64,000 bases of DNA. Source: Cucumis sativus (lineage: Eukaryota; Streptophyta; Magnoliopsida; Cucurbitales; Cucurbitaceae). A program made the translations under genes and the position numbers. Location of the stretch: positions 1,116,001 through 1,180,000 of the forward strand of contig NC_026658.2 in assembly GCF_000004075.3 (NCBI RefSeq), read 5' to 3'. Position 1 is the first letter of the stretch; each line of letters begins with the position of its first letter. The notes under the pieces are model-generated. The model made no database searches and was not told where the DNA came from. It saw nothing but the letters and a program-made list of their open reading frames with translations. Shown one piece after another: positions 14,606 to 26,568 of the stretch.

Positions 14606-17278
14606 ATGACCGGCGATGACTCGTTTTCTCCGAACGACGACGCCTTCGCGGCGAATCCTAACTTTCACATCTCTGTAAGTTAATTCGCACTCCAGATTTG
14701 TTCTTGAGCTCTATGTTTTCCTGTTAGAGATTAAAGTTTCTCTCTCCTGTCACTGCTGCCATTGGTAGGGTTTTAAGGCTTGAATTTATCTAATGAATTT
14801 TGTTACTCATCGCTCTGCAAGGGACATTAAGGAAATTAAGTTGTTTTTTACTTAGAAACTTTACAAAATCCGATGAAATGAGGGTGAATTTGCTCTCTGG
14901 TTTCTGTATTTTGAATACGGCTTTACATGTGGTGGTGAGGAGATTTTGTCTGCTATTATCATGAATGTGAAGCATGTATGAATATGGAGTCCTTTTATAG
15001 CCTTCAATGTCAATTGATGTTGATAAAATTTGGATATTTTTCTGTTTTGGCACTTGTCCTTTAGCAAGGAGGAGTTTCTGTGTTCTAATGAGTTGTTTTC
15101 TTATTTATTTAGATAGAAGAAGGCTCTCAAAATAGTGGAGAATTGGTTGAGGAAGATGGGAATAATCTTGAGAATGAATGTGAGGAATTATTTCGGATTG
15201 ATGATGATGATTTTGATGATGATAGAGATGAAAAAGTCCTGTTAGATGGTCTTCGAAATCATGGAAATGATGTAAATATAAGTGATGGTAATGAAAGCTT
15301 TGGTGATGATATAAGCATAAATGCTGACCATGAGCACGACAGAGATGAAAGTCCTCTAATTGATTGTCAAATTGATTTATCTGGAGATAAGGATTATCCC
15401 TCTCCAGTTGCTGGGATGGAATTCGAGTCGTATGATGATGCTTATAATTATTATAATTGCTATGCTAAGGAACTTGGCTTTGCCATTCGAGTGAAATCCT
15501 CATGGACTAAACGGAATAGCAAAGAGAAACGTGGTGCAGTTCTCTGTTGCAACTGCGAGGGGTTCAAAACCCTTAAAGAAGTTAACAGTAGAAGAAAAGA
15601 AACTAGGACGGGGTGTTTGGCGATGATTAGATTGAGATTAGTAGATTTTAACCGCTGGAGAGTGGATGAGGTAAAGCTTGAGCATAACCATTCTTTTGAT
15701 CCTGAAAGAGCTCAGAACTCCAAGTCCCACAAAAGGATGGATACTGGGACTAAAAGAAAGGTTGAACCAACCATTGATGTAGAGGTTCGAACAATCAAGC
15801 TATATCGAGGTTCTGGATTGGATGCAATTGACCATCAGGGCTTAAATTCTAATGGAGAATCTAAAATACATGTCTACAAGCCTAGGCTCCTGCTGCTCAA
15901 GAAAGGTGATGCCCAAGTCATTCATACTTTTTTTCATCGAGTTCAGCTTACTGATCCAAATTTTTTCTATGTGATGGATCTTTATGAAGAAGGTCTTTTG
16001 AGAAATGTTTTTTGGATCAATTCCAGGTGCAGAGCTGCGTACAATTATTTCAATGATGTGGTAGCATTTGACACTACGTGTTTGTCCAGCAACTTTGAGA
16101 TTCCACTCTTTGCGTTTGTTGGAATAAATCATCATGGGCAATCTATCTTACTTGGCTGTGGATTACTTGCAGATGAGACGCTAGAAACATATGTTTGGTT
16201 ATTAAGGGCATGGCTTACATGTATGTCTGGCCGCCCCCCACAGACTATCATCTCAAACCGATGCAAGGCTTTGCAAGGAGCAATAGCTGAGGTTTTTCCA
16301 AGGGCTCATCATCGGCTTTGTCTATCATATGTCATGCAAAGCATTCTCGAGAATGTGGGAGAGTTGCAAGAGTCTGAAACATTTTATGCAGTGCTAAGTA
16401 GGACAATATACAATTATGTAAAAGTGGAAGAGTTCGAAATGGCTTGGGAAGATATGATCCAGCATTTTGGGATAAAAAATAACGAGTGTATTCAAAGTTT
16501 GTACGACGAGAGAGAGCGGTGGGCACCTGTTTTCTCAAAAGATACATTCTTTGCTGGAATGTATAACTGCCAAAAAGGTGACTGGATAGTTCCTTTTTTT
16601 CATGGTTATGTGCACCAACAAACTTCTCTGAAAGAATTCTTCGACATATACGAATTAGTTCTTCATAAAAAGCAAGAGATGGAAACTCACAAGGATTTGG
16701 AGTCCAGTGATTTGAGCCCCTTGCTAAAGTCAAGATGCCTCTTTGAGTTGCAGCTGGCTAAATTATACACGATGGAGATATTCAGCAAATTTCAAGATGA
16801 AATAATGATGATGTCTTCTTGCTTTAGCCTTTCTCAAGTTGAGACAAACGGTGGACCCATCATGACGTTCATGGTCAAAGAGCGTGAAGGCGAGGAGATT
16901 CCTCGAGATGGAAGGGCTTATGAGGTTATGTATGATAAAGCAGGAGGAGAAGTCCGCTGCATTTGCAACTGCTTCAACTTCAAAGGCTATCTATGCCGAC
17001 ATGCACTGTTCATCCTAAGTTACAATGGGATAGACGAAATTCCATATCAGTATATTCTATCGCGGTGGAGGAAGGATTTTAAACGCCTTTATGTTCCAGA
17101 TCTTGGATGCCATAATATAGATATTACAAACCCAGTTCAGTGGTTTGATCACTTATACAGAAGAGCAACACAAGTTGTTCAAGAAGGTATGACATCTCAA
17201 GATCACTATATGGTGGCTTGGCAAGCACTTAAGGAGTCCTTAAACAAGGTACGTCTTGTTCCTGATAGGCATGTATAA
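14606..17278 (+). CDS. FAR1-RELATED SEQUENCE protein (FRS6/FRS8-like), gene 1
   Basis: Two exons, 14606-14674 and 15113-17278, join at phase 0 and give 744 aa. Exon 1 encodes MTGDDSFSPNDDAFAANPNF. FAR1/FHY3-type proteins are transcription regulators domesticated from Mutator-like transposases and act in the nucleus, many in light signalling. Domains in order: an acidic N-terminus; a FAR1 zinc-binding DNA-binding domain (about 124-215) with the closing HNHSFDPE; a MULE transposase-derived domain (about 330-430); and a SWIM zinc finger near 637 (CICNCF..GYLCRHAL). At the position of the second catalytic Asp of MULE transposases it reads SNRCKAL, so that residue looks lost. The C-terminal block WRKDFKRLYVPDLG fits the FRS6/8 group. 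It has a tandem relative at 20178-22187. Confidence 0.93.
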
Positions 17279-19115
17279 ATTGGCTATACCAATCTTGTAA
17301 ATAACGTGACATTTTTCTGTACATTATATCACATAGGTGCAGTTATGCCTAAAGAGCCTAAAGATTAGATTTTGTTTGATATTCTTTTTTTTAGTTTTCA
17401 GTTTTAAAAATTGAAGTTGTATATGCATTTGTTTTTTGATGTTTTTATAAATAGAAAACAAAAAATGACTTTCAAACGGATTCTATTTTATATATGTTCA
17501 ATTTTGTATAAGGAAAATATGGCTCTGTTAGGCTTTTGACGTGGTTAGCTACTCCAATTATGTCTTTGTGCCAAAGTATAGTGCTGAATATTCTCATTAG
17601 GGGTGAGTTTATGGTGGAAAGTGTCTCATATCCCGAGAACATAACTCAATTGACTTCGATGTTCTCAATTGACTTAGGTATATACAGTCGTTCAAGAGGT
17701 CAAAATCTCTCATGGTTGAACTCAAAAGAATATCTTATCACAAGTTCAATTGTCTCTCTACAAGAACAAAAGATATTTTCTTTGTTTTCACTAGACTTTC
17801 GTAGAGAGAGAAATGAAAGAATACACTGACACATAAAAGTATAAAGTCCCCAAAAATTTTGGCTGGGTTTGTTGTCATATATTTTCAAATTTCCTGATTG
17901 ATCTGAATAGCTTGTTAAGAGCTCACACCTTCCATGAAAAGAGAAGAATGAGAATAACTTTGGAGCTATATATATGAGGAAGAAAAGAACCAGGATATAG
18001 GAAAAGGGAGAATTGTATGAAGAAATATCTTGAAATCTCATTTGTCAGCTGTTTTATTTTTAAATGATAAAAAATGTCAGTAATTCGTAGGGATGCAATA
18101 AAAAATTTCACAAAGTTACCTGAACATTTTGTTAGCATAGTTTAAATGGTGACTAATAGTGGTTACATCATCTACTTAAGACTTAAAATCCTTTAAATTA
18201 CTATGACAACTAAGTACAGTGAGGCTAGACGATTTTTCTTTGAAAATAGCTTAGGTGCATGCAATGTGGTTTTGGACGTCGTGGACCAATATAAACAAGG
18301 AGTGACAAGTAAATGTGAACTCAAATCTCTATTCCCCATTGAAGCTTTTGAAAGAAAGTCTTCTTTGCCTTACGTTCATAGTCTTGTTTTGGTTGCATCC
18401 ACTATAGTTATTTCATATCCATGCTATTGTCGTCGACTTGTTCCTATATGAAGTGCCGAGGAAAACAAAAACTCTATTTTCGTGATACGGTAATCATAAT
18501 GAAAAAGAGAGTCCACTCATAATGGGTTGGTCTTTCAGTTCAATTGTTTTCAATCTCTATTTTTGAGCATGGATGGTACCCTTCACGTACAACTGAATGA
18601 CATTTGTGATTGGCAAGGAGAAGGCATTGAATTGCACGATTTAAATGTTCTCATTTCAGGTGCTACGTACAAGCATGAAAAAGAACTCAAAGTCATAATG
18701 ATGCTTTCCCATCAAATTTAAATTTCATCCAATAAGACTATAAACACACGAAAATGTTGACAATTTTTATCCTCTACTTTGCTAATTCATTTACTAATCA
18801 CACCAAAAAAAGAAAAAAATAAATCATAAAACTCTTGAATTGAATGAAAATCAAGCTTTCTATCAAATTAACTTTGATTGATGTAAACTCAACTTTACTA
18901 TTGTTTCTATTCGAATCTTATTAATTTCATACCACTTTTATATTTTATAATTTATTGAACGCTTGTGACTTTATTTCAACAATAATTCATCATATCTTAT
19001 GGTAAAATTGATGACACCTAATTTTTAATTTACTTATTTTAATAGTTGAATTGAGTTACAATTAGGTTAGATCAACGATAATAATGTTTCTTTCTTGTTA
19101 TTAGATTTTTAGTTA

Positions 19116-19207
19116 CAAAATGAATATAACTCAACTGATCAAATGATACTCCTAACAATCTCAAAATGAATATAACTCAACTGATCAAATGATACTCCTA
19201 ACAATCT
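19116..19207. repeat. 46-bp tandem duplication, 2 copies
   Basis: Copies at 19116-19161 and 19162-19207 appear identical. Each begins caaaatgaatataactc. Perfect identity suggests a recent event. Confidence 0.9.
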
Positions 19208-19224
19208 AAGAAGCACAGACACTT

Positions 19225-19418
19225 ATTTTTTGTTAGTGTATCTATGTCCAACACGCCTTAGACAATGAACTCATATTTTGCACGTATTGAGTAAACTAAA
19301 AAGACATATACATGTAAGAAAATTTTTTGTTAGTGTATCTATGTCCAACACGCCTTAGACAATGAACTCATATTTTGCACGTATTGAGTAAACTAAAAAG
19401 ACATATACATGTAAGAAA
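19225..19418. repeat. 97-bp tandem duplication, 2 copies
   Basis: Copies at 19225-19321 and 19322-19418 appear identical by eye, beginning attttttgttagtgtatc. It lies only 17 bases past the 46-bp duplication. Confidence 0.9.
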
Positions 19419-20177
19419 AATAACTTTTGAGAGTGGAATAAATCAAGTGAAATATTGTAACTTGTAAGTATATAAATTCATCGACTCACTTGCTATGAAT
19501 TTCTTTTTACTTTAAGAAGGCATATATGTTTAAAAATGAATATTTTGAGGTGGACGTTGCATCTGGCTTATTAGCTATCAATCTCAACGTTAGAATTTCG
19601 ATTTTTTCGTTCGTTTTCAATAATTTATATATTAAAGAAAAAGTATATTACGAAGAAAACAATTTTGTAGCTGTTTTTTGTTTTTGTAATTAAAGAAAAA
19701 AGGGTAAATTTGCCACTGATAGTTATGAAGAAGAAGAAGAAGGTTGTTCAACAGCAGGATGAGAATGGGTAGGTTGATGATTAACAATGGCGTTACGAAC
19801 AACACCAATTACAACCATGGAGAAGCCACCACATATACCTGAAAACTTCCCTTCTCCAAGGTCAGGCGCTTTCTAGATTTCTTTCCCCCCTTTTTCTAGC
19901 TCATTCCATGGAATCAATGAATTGTACTTCTCAATCTCCTGTTACCTTACAATTTTCTACTCTTCTTATCGAAATGAAATTCGATTAAGCTACGATTCGA
20001 GTTGTGGAGGCCGAAAACCGGATCGGAACTTTCAAAATTCTATGAATTCGTACCAAAAGATGAACGGAATAAAAAATTGGAGTCTACTTATAGTTATTCA
20101 ACTTTCTCTGGCGTCTATTTTTTTTTTCTGAATCTTTTTCTTTTCATTAGAAATTGCTGATTTTCCATCTAGAGTAG

Positions 20178-22187
20178 ATGGATGGAGTTTCTCTCAACAC
20201 CGAGCCAGTGGGCGATGAGGAGGGGGATTATTTTGAGATCGAAGGGGATTCTGTAATTGCAGATTATGTTGATCAAAGTGGGATATTTGAAGGAGAAAAT
20301 CCCCTCCCTCCTGCTGTTGGTATGGAGTTTGAATCTTATGAGGATGTATACTACTTTTATAGTTGCTATGCAAAAGAACAGGGATTTGGAGTTCGAGTTA
20401 GTAACACTTGGTATAGGAAGAGTAAAGAAAAGTATAGAGGAAAACTTAGCTGTAGTAGTGCTGGTTTCAAGAAGAAGAGTGAAGCGAATCGACCGAGACC
20501 GGAGACGAGAACTGGTTGCCCAGCTATGATAAAATTTAGGTTGATGGATACTAGAAGGTGGAGAATCATTGAAGTTGAGCTTGATCATAATCACTTGATC
20601 AACCCGACTAGTGGGAAGTTTTATAAATCTCATAAGAACTTGGGTGTTGGAACCAAGAGATTGTTGCAACTAGATAGTGTTGAAGAAGTGCAAAAAGTTC
20701 GGTTGTTTCAAACGGTTGTAATTGACGCTGATCACAATGGATACTTGGATGTTGATGAAGGAGAGTTTGGAAATAGAGTTGATAATTCCAATCAATTGAA
20801 ACTTAATAAAGGAGATGCTTTAGCTATTGAAGATTTTTTATGTCAAGCACAACTCACAGATTCAAATTTCTTTTATGTCCTGGATCTTAATGAGAAGGGA
20901 TCTCTGAGGAATTTGTTTTGGGTTTCTTCAAGGTCAAGGGCTGCTTATACTTATTTCAGCGATGTTGTGTACATGGATACATCATGTTTAGCAAACAAGT
21001 ATCAAGTCCCATTGGTCTCAATTATTGGAGTAAATCATCATGGCCAGTGCGTATTATTTGGTTGTGGTTTACTTGCCATGGAGACAGTAGAGTCATATAT
21101 ATGGTTGTTTAGAGCATGGCTTACCTCTGTACTAGGACGACCTCCACAAGTTATCATTGCAGATCAACATGAAGAACTCCAAATTGCTCTCACCGATGTC
21201 TTCCCGAGAGCTTCTCATTGCATTTCTTTATCTGATATTATGAGGAAGGTTCCACAGAAGCTTCGAGGAATGCTTGAATATGAAACAATTGAAATCGCAA
21301 TCTTTAGAGCAGTTTACCACTCCTTGAAGCCAGAACAATTCGACGCATTGTGGGAGGGTATGATCCAGCAGCACGGACTTGGAGGTCATAAATGGCTCCA
21401 AGAGCTTTACGAACATCGGAGACAGTGGGTTCCAGTTTTCATGAAGGATACATTTTTGGCTGGAGTGTTATCGATTGTATCTGGTGACGTAGTTCCGTTT
21501 TTCTTTCAAGAATACTTAGGTGAGCATACTTCTTTAAAGCAATTCTTTGAGCAGTATGATCAAGCTATACAATCGCATCATCAACTAGAAGTTCTGGCAG
21601 ATGAAGATTCAAAAAATTCAAGTCTCATGCTTGAATCAAGATGCTATTTTGAAGCGCAGCTATGTAAATTGTATACCAATGAGATACTTGAAAAGTTTGA
21701 GAGAGAGGTGGAGGGAATGTATTGTTGTTTTAACAGAAGGAAGTTGAATGCTGAGGCGCCATTAATGACATATATTGTGAAAGAGCATGTCGAAATGGAG
21801 GGAAGTAGAAGGGATGCAAGAGAGTTTGAAGTTTCATACAATGAATCTGACATGGAAGTCCAATGCAATTGTGGCTTATTCAACTCGAAAGGATATCTAT
21901 GCAGACATGCTTTATCCGTTCTTACCCAGAACGGTATCAAGGAAATCCCGGCTCAATATATCCTACAACGATGGAGAAAAGACGTTAAAAGAAATTACAT
22001 TCTCGATTATAGTTACACTACTAGTATTGATACCAACAGCCAAATTCATAGGTATGACCACATATACAGATCCATTGTGCAAGTGATTGAAGAAGGGAGA
22101 AAATCGAAAGAGAAGTACGGTATCGCTGTACAGGGAATCAAGGATATACTGAGCAAGCTTCGGCTAGGAACCGACACTTCCAGTTGA
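20178..22187 (+). CDS. FAR1-RELATED SEQUENCE protein, gene 2 (tandem relative of gene 1)
   Basis: One long exon gives 669 aa. An in-frame TAG directly precedes the ATG at 20178, so this is the first possible start in this exon. It has the same architecture as the neighbour. The FAR1 DNA-binding domain is at about 47-140 (start GMEFESYEDVYYFYSCYAKE, end DHNHLINP). The MULE transposase-derived domain is at about 255-350. The SWIM finger is near 557-580 (CNCGLFNSKGYLCRHAL). Unlike gene 1 it keeps an Asp at the second MULE catalytic position (IIADQHEEL), after MDTSC at the first. Shared blocks such as VGINHHGQ/IGVNHHGQ, VFPRA and WRKD.KR show that the pair are related but well diverged. A regulatory role in transcription is inferred from the family. 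Confidence 0.93.
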   Translation: MDGVSLNTEPVGDEEGDYFEIEGDSVIADYVDQSGIFEGENPLPPAVGMEFESYEDVYYFYSCYAKEQGFGVRVSNTWYRKSKEKYRGKLSCSSAGFKKKSEANRPRPETRTGCPAMIKFRLMDTRRWRIIEVELDHNHLINPTSGKFYKSHKNLGVGTKRLLQLDSVEEVQKVRLFQTVVIDADHNGYLDVDEGEFGNRVDNSNQLKLNKGDALAIEDFLCQAQLTDSNFFYVLDLNEKGSLRNLFWVSSRSRAAYTYFSDVVYMDTSCLANKYQVPLVSIIGVNHHGQCVLFGCGLLAMETVESYIWLFRAWLTSVLGRPPQVIIADQHEELQIALTDVFPRASHCISLSDIMRKVPQKLRGMLEYETIEIAIFRAVYHSLKPEQFDALWEGMIQQHGLGGHKWLQELYEHRRQWVPVFMKDTFLAGVLSIVSGDVVPFFFQEYLGEHTSLKQFFEQYDQAIQSHHQLEVLADEDSKNSSLMLESRCYFEAQLCKLYTNEILEKFEREVEGMYCCFNRRKLNAEAPLMTYIVKEHVEMEGSRRDAREFEVSYNESDMEVQCNCGLFNSKGYLCRHALSVLTQNGIKEIPAQYILQRWRKDVKRNYILDYSYTTSIDTNSQIHRYDHIYRSIVQVIEEGRKSKEKYGIAVQGIKDILSKLRLGTDTSS

Positions 22188-24144
22188 TCAGTTTACGCAG
22201 ATGTAAGGCTATAGAGATCTTAGCAGAGGATTGCGTTGTTAATTGATTGATATTTGCTTGGTTCAGAGATGAGAGTTTACTATCTCACTCTAATCTATAT
22301 CTAATTACGAGTTATGTATAACTTAACTAGTTAAGCTCTACAACAAATAGTTCAAATTTTTTTTTAAAGCAGTGAAACTTTGAAGTATTAGTTTCTTATA
22401 ACATAAACCAATGACAAAATCATTGCTTTAAGTTTAGTTAAAACTTAAAAGAACAACTTTGTTTTAAAAATTAGGAAAATTTGCCTCTTTAGTCATGTGC
22501 ATTTGATTCGTGATGTTTCAAATTTATCGTTTTAATTTTGAAGTTTTCATGAATAGATTTAAATTGTTCTACTGACAAACCCATTAAATATGTGCGTGTG
22601 TGTGCATATATATTTATAACATTTCCCCTTCCCTAGTTGGTGAGGAATGTTTGACCTCCTAAAGTTTTCACATTATCAATACAACATTCCATTTTGGAAA
22701 GTCGAACTGACTTTTTGCTTGGATAGATTGTTTTGGCTTTCTTGATGAAATTTCTATAGAATTAACCTCGAGATTCTACGGGTTTTTTCAAATCTCATAT
22801 TGAATCTTAACTAAATTCTTAATGTTTTTCCATATTTGATTATCTGTATCGAATCTTATATCAACCATTTATGCAATTTCTCAAATCTTTATGCTCATTC
22901 ATGTGTTCCTTAAATATACAAAATATTCAAATTAATTTACCACATTTTTATATGAAATTTGGGAAGATACCATAGAAAATTTGACGTGAAGTTAGCCATT
23001 GATAAATTTTTTTGAAAATATTGCATAATATTTGAAAATGATTATTTGTTGATATTGGTTCATCCCAGACTTTCTCTGTACAATTTTGCCAATAACGAAC
23101 CAAGATCCAAATATATATTTTTTTTGTCAAATATCATTTTTTACATAGTTTACCAATTATTTTTATCAATGTTTTGAAAAAAATCATATATCTTGATATT
23201 CATACTTGGCAAGATTCATGGAGATAGCAAAAATGAATAGATAGTTTTAGATAAAGTTCATTTTATATGAAATCCCAATCTCGATCTCAGACGAGACTCA
23301 TCGAGAAAAACTAATTCAACGAATTTACAAAAAGAGTTCAAATTTTGAAAAGCGAAAACTTGAATAGGCTATTTCAACAATTTCAATCCCTAAAACTGTA
23401 AGTTAAAAAATTGTGGGAGTGCGCTCTAATGGTGGAGCAAGAGAAATAGGAGACTTCACTTTTCTTTCAAAATGACAAAGAAATTTCAATCATGGAGGGG
23501 GTAGTGAGTTCCATTAGATTGAAAGATAGAGAAAGGAGAGGAGAGGAGGAGGGAGAAAGGTGACAGAGAATCTAAAATATTAAAAATATAGCCTTTATTT
23601 GCCTCCAAATCATGCCATCACACATCACCTTATCTATTTATCTCGTTTAAGTGTAAATTTAATGGGTTTGTAAGTATGAACTTTTGAGCCTAACCTTGAA
23701 AAACCAGTGACTAAATACACATGGACTTGGTAAATTTGCCTATTAAGTTTGACAAGATTTCCAATTTCACTAAAAAAAGAAAAACCTGTAACAAACATCT
23801 CTCCAAATTCTGAGTTATTCAAATAAATCTATTAAAGAACAGGTGAAATTGGATATGAAGAAATCGAGTAGAATTTGAAGTCTGACAAATACATTGGAAA
23901 AATGATAAACTGTATTCATTAGTTGGACGTAGAAGAATAATATCTCTATTCCATTTCAAACAATCTTCAACAGGATGCAACATAGAAGTCGTATGTTGCA
24001 AGTGAATGTGAGGCTATATCAACAGAAAAAATTTATCTATATGGAAAGTAAATCAGAAAGTAAAGACGCTATTCAGCTTCTATTAGTCCCAAAAAATCAT
24101 CTCCTAATAAAAAAATCAAAATCTACACTAAAGGAAAGAAAAAT
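22188..24144. other. Spacer between FAR1-family gene 2 and the hAT-derived gene (3' ends face each other)
   Basis: About 2 kb of AT-rich sequence with no recognised gene. The first 150 bases are likely 3' UTR of FRS gene 2, and the last 100 the 3' UTR of the minus-strand gene. A purine-rich GGAGAGG tract lies near 23540. Confidence 0.6.
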
Positions 24145-26568
24145 CTAAAACTCACTTTTCACAGTGGTATCAGAAGTCTCTGTGGATGAGGAGGATTGTA
24201 ATGATCCGTACTGTAACCAATCTCTAGTGCAAATGAGAGCCTCAAGCGTTGCTGATGGCAATGACCTCCGATAGCTATCCATTCTTCTGATTTCAGTGTC
24301 GAAAACTGAATCACGAGTAACAGTTGACACCGGCATGGACAGAATATCACAAGCCATTTTTGCCAGCGTAGGATACCGATATTTGTTTAATCTCCACCAA
24401 CTCAAGACGTCGAATTCTTGTGATTTGGGTGATAACTCCTCTTCTAAATAACGATCTAACTCTGATTTTGTTTGCTGGCCTTCAGAGATCTCAGAAATAT
24501 ATACATCAAAATCTGAGAGCCCGTCACCTGTTGTAAGAAAGATTTCTCCCTGATGTTCTTCATCCTGCAACTCGGTTATGGAAATACCGATATTCCCATC
24601 TTCTCCAAAGGTCTCTGAAAGGGTAAGTGTTTCCATGGTAAACTGGAGAAAAAGATCATGGAGACCATAATCAACAATTCTGATCCACTCCTCTGCATTT
24701 TGAACAAAAATTTTGGAGAAGATGAATTCAACAAGCTTCAACTTGAACCTTGGATCCATTACAACTGCCAATGCTAAAACTAAGCAGCATTCATTCCAAT
24801 ATTTATCGAACTTATCTTTCAAAGGCTTTGTCAGGTCACGAACAAGCGGATCCTGGCTCATGCTTGCATTAGTGAGCTCCGTTTGAATTTTCGATACTTC
24901 TAGAAAAAATACATTGGCAGTTGGATAACAGGGGGAAGTTAAAATGTTAGCCACACTGAAAAAATACTTCAAATATGTGCAAAGAGTTTCTGCCACCTTC
25001 CAATCATCCACTGACATATTTAAGTCGTAATCTGGATCAGATGCATCTAAGCAAGAGAATACTTCTTTCAGTTCACAGGCTGCTACCAACATATGAAATG
25101 TTGTGTCCCACTTGGTTTGATTATCGATTGAAAGCTCCTTATTGCTGGGTACTTTAAGTTGGTTCTTCAACTCAAGAAACTTCTCCTCTCGCACAGAGGA
25201 GGTCTTTACATACTTCACACTTTCACGAATCTTCCATACGACTTCACTCGTTAACGATAGAGCATTCTGTGCAAGCTGACAAAGAACTTGAGCTAAGCAA
25301 TTTCCTACTAATAACTGACCATTAAGAAAATTTGGGTCATTAGCAACTAGGAAATTTCTAAAGTTCATAGCAATGGTATCACTCAAAAAGGACTGATCAA
25401 CTGTTAGGGCGTAGACACGTCCACTCAATTGCCAATTAGATAAGCAAGTGACAACGGCTAGAATAAGGGCATCATCCTTGAGAGAGGGTATTCTAATAAC
25501 ATTTAGGATTCGGCAATGTGAGTTCCAATTATTGTCGATGAAATGTCCTTTCAAGAAGACATAACAAGTGGTGTCACTAGAAGTCCAAACATCTATCGAT
25601 AAACTTATTCGACTAGGAATTCCACAAACAAAATTTAAGAGGCTTTCTTTCTCTCTAAGGTAAATTGACGTGCACTCTTCCTGTACTGTGGTGTAGCTCA
25701 TCATATTGAACTGCGGTTGAAGATTTTTTACAAAATCAATAAAACCGGGCTGCTCTACCATGTAAAGTGGATACTCATGCATAATAATCATGATGGCAAT
25801 ATCATGATTACATCGATTTTGATCAAAGGTAAAACTTGCAAATGTAGGAGTTGCCCTGTACCGTTTTCTAGGTGGATTGGCAGTATTCCTCTTGGCGAAA
25901 GTTGTATGTGTACCATTAGACTGGTTCCGCTCACGGCTTACAGGGCAGATGCCTAACGCAATGTGACGCTTTAGGTGGCTGGTGCCTGCTAGCTTTGAAC
26001 CATTAATGTAAGCAAAAGCTTTATTGCACTGATTACAATAGGCTTTGATACATCCATCTTCAGCCGTCTGAACAGTGAAATAATCCCAAACAAAAGACTT
26101 TTTCCTTCTACGCTTGCTTGAACTATCCATAGGTGTTAAAGGAAGATAAGGTTCTAGTTCCATTGAAGTTGTAACACTGCAAGATAAACAACAAGTTTAC
26201 ACTAAACATTCATCATCATACACAATATTAACTCAACCTCGACATAATGCCACAAATTTACAAAAACACATTCTTCCAAAAATTCAAAATTCGTAAAAGG
26301 AAGTAAAAAACTCAATGCACATAATGCAACAGCATCCAAAAAGATACAAACAAATAAGAATCCCCCACCCCACTACCCTGTTTTTACGCACCAAATTCAA
26401 GCAAATAACACTTCTTACTTTCTTCTCAAACTTCGTCAAAACAATGCCCATCCTATATATACTCTCTTAGGAAGCCGGATACAGGAAAAAAAAAAAGGAT
26501 ATAAGAAAACAATAAACATACCCAGATTGATGAGTTTCGTTATCAGTTTCTCCGTTTTGCAACTCCAT
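24145..26568 (-). CDS. BED zinc-finger hAT transposase-derived protein (RICESLEEPER/DAYSLEEPER-like)
   Basis: Two exons, 26568-26522 and 26176-24145, give 692 aa. The first encodes MELQNGETDNETHQS and joins in frame through a split Gly codon. An internal Met (MELEPYLPL) could also start translation. Domains: a BED-type zinc finger at about 45-95 (CNQCNKAF then SHLKRHIALGIC); the hAT RNase-H-like body, including VVMDPRFKLKLVEFIF; and the C-terminal hAT dimerisation domain at about 610-675 (LSWWRLNKYRYPTLAKMACD and DSYRRSLPSATLEALICTRDW). The frame is fully open. No terminal inverted repeats or target duplication were seen around it. It has a spliced leader exon. All this fits a domesticated host gene rather than an active transposon. 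DAYSLEEPER-type proteins bind DNA and are needed for development; function here is inferred. Confidence 0.9.

Larger units (their letters stand above)
17279..20177. other. Spacer between the two FAR1-family genes
   Basis: About 2.9 kb. It contains no recognised gene. Two perfect tandem duplications lie at 19116-19207 and 19225-19418. The last 400 bases before 20178 are likely 5' leader and promoter of gene 2, possibly with a leader intron. Short open frames at 17.5-18.7 kb match nothing I know. Confidence 0.6.

Noticed and set aside
18203-18721. Two neighbouring open frames between the FAR1-family genes
   Set aside because: No recognisable family, no splice or promoter context; could be scraps of an old element, but nothing supports a gene.
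19787-19875. Possible upstream coding exon (MALRTTPITTMEKPP) for FAR1-family gene 2
   Set aside because: Every splice I tried into the main exon hits a stop or the wrong frame, and an in-frame TAG precedes the ATG at 20178; more likely 5' leader with a short upstream frame.
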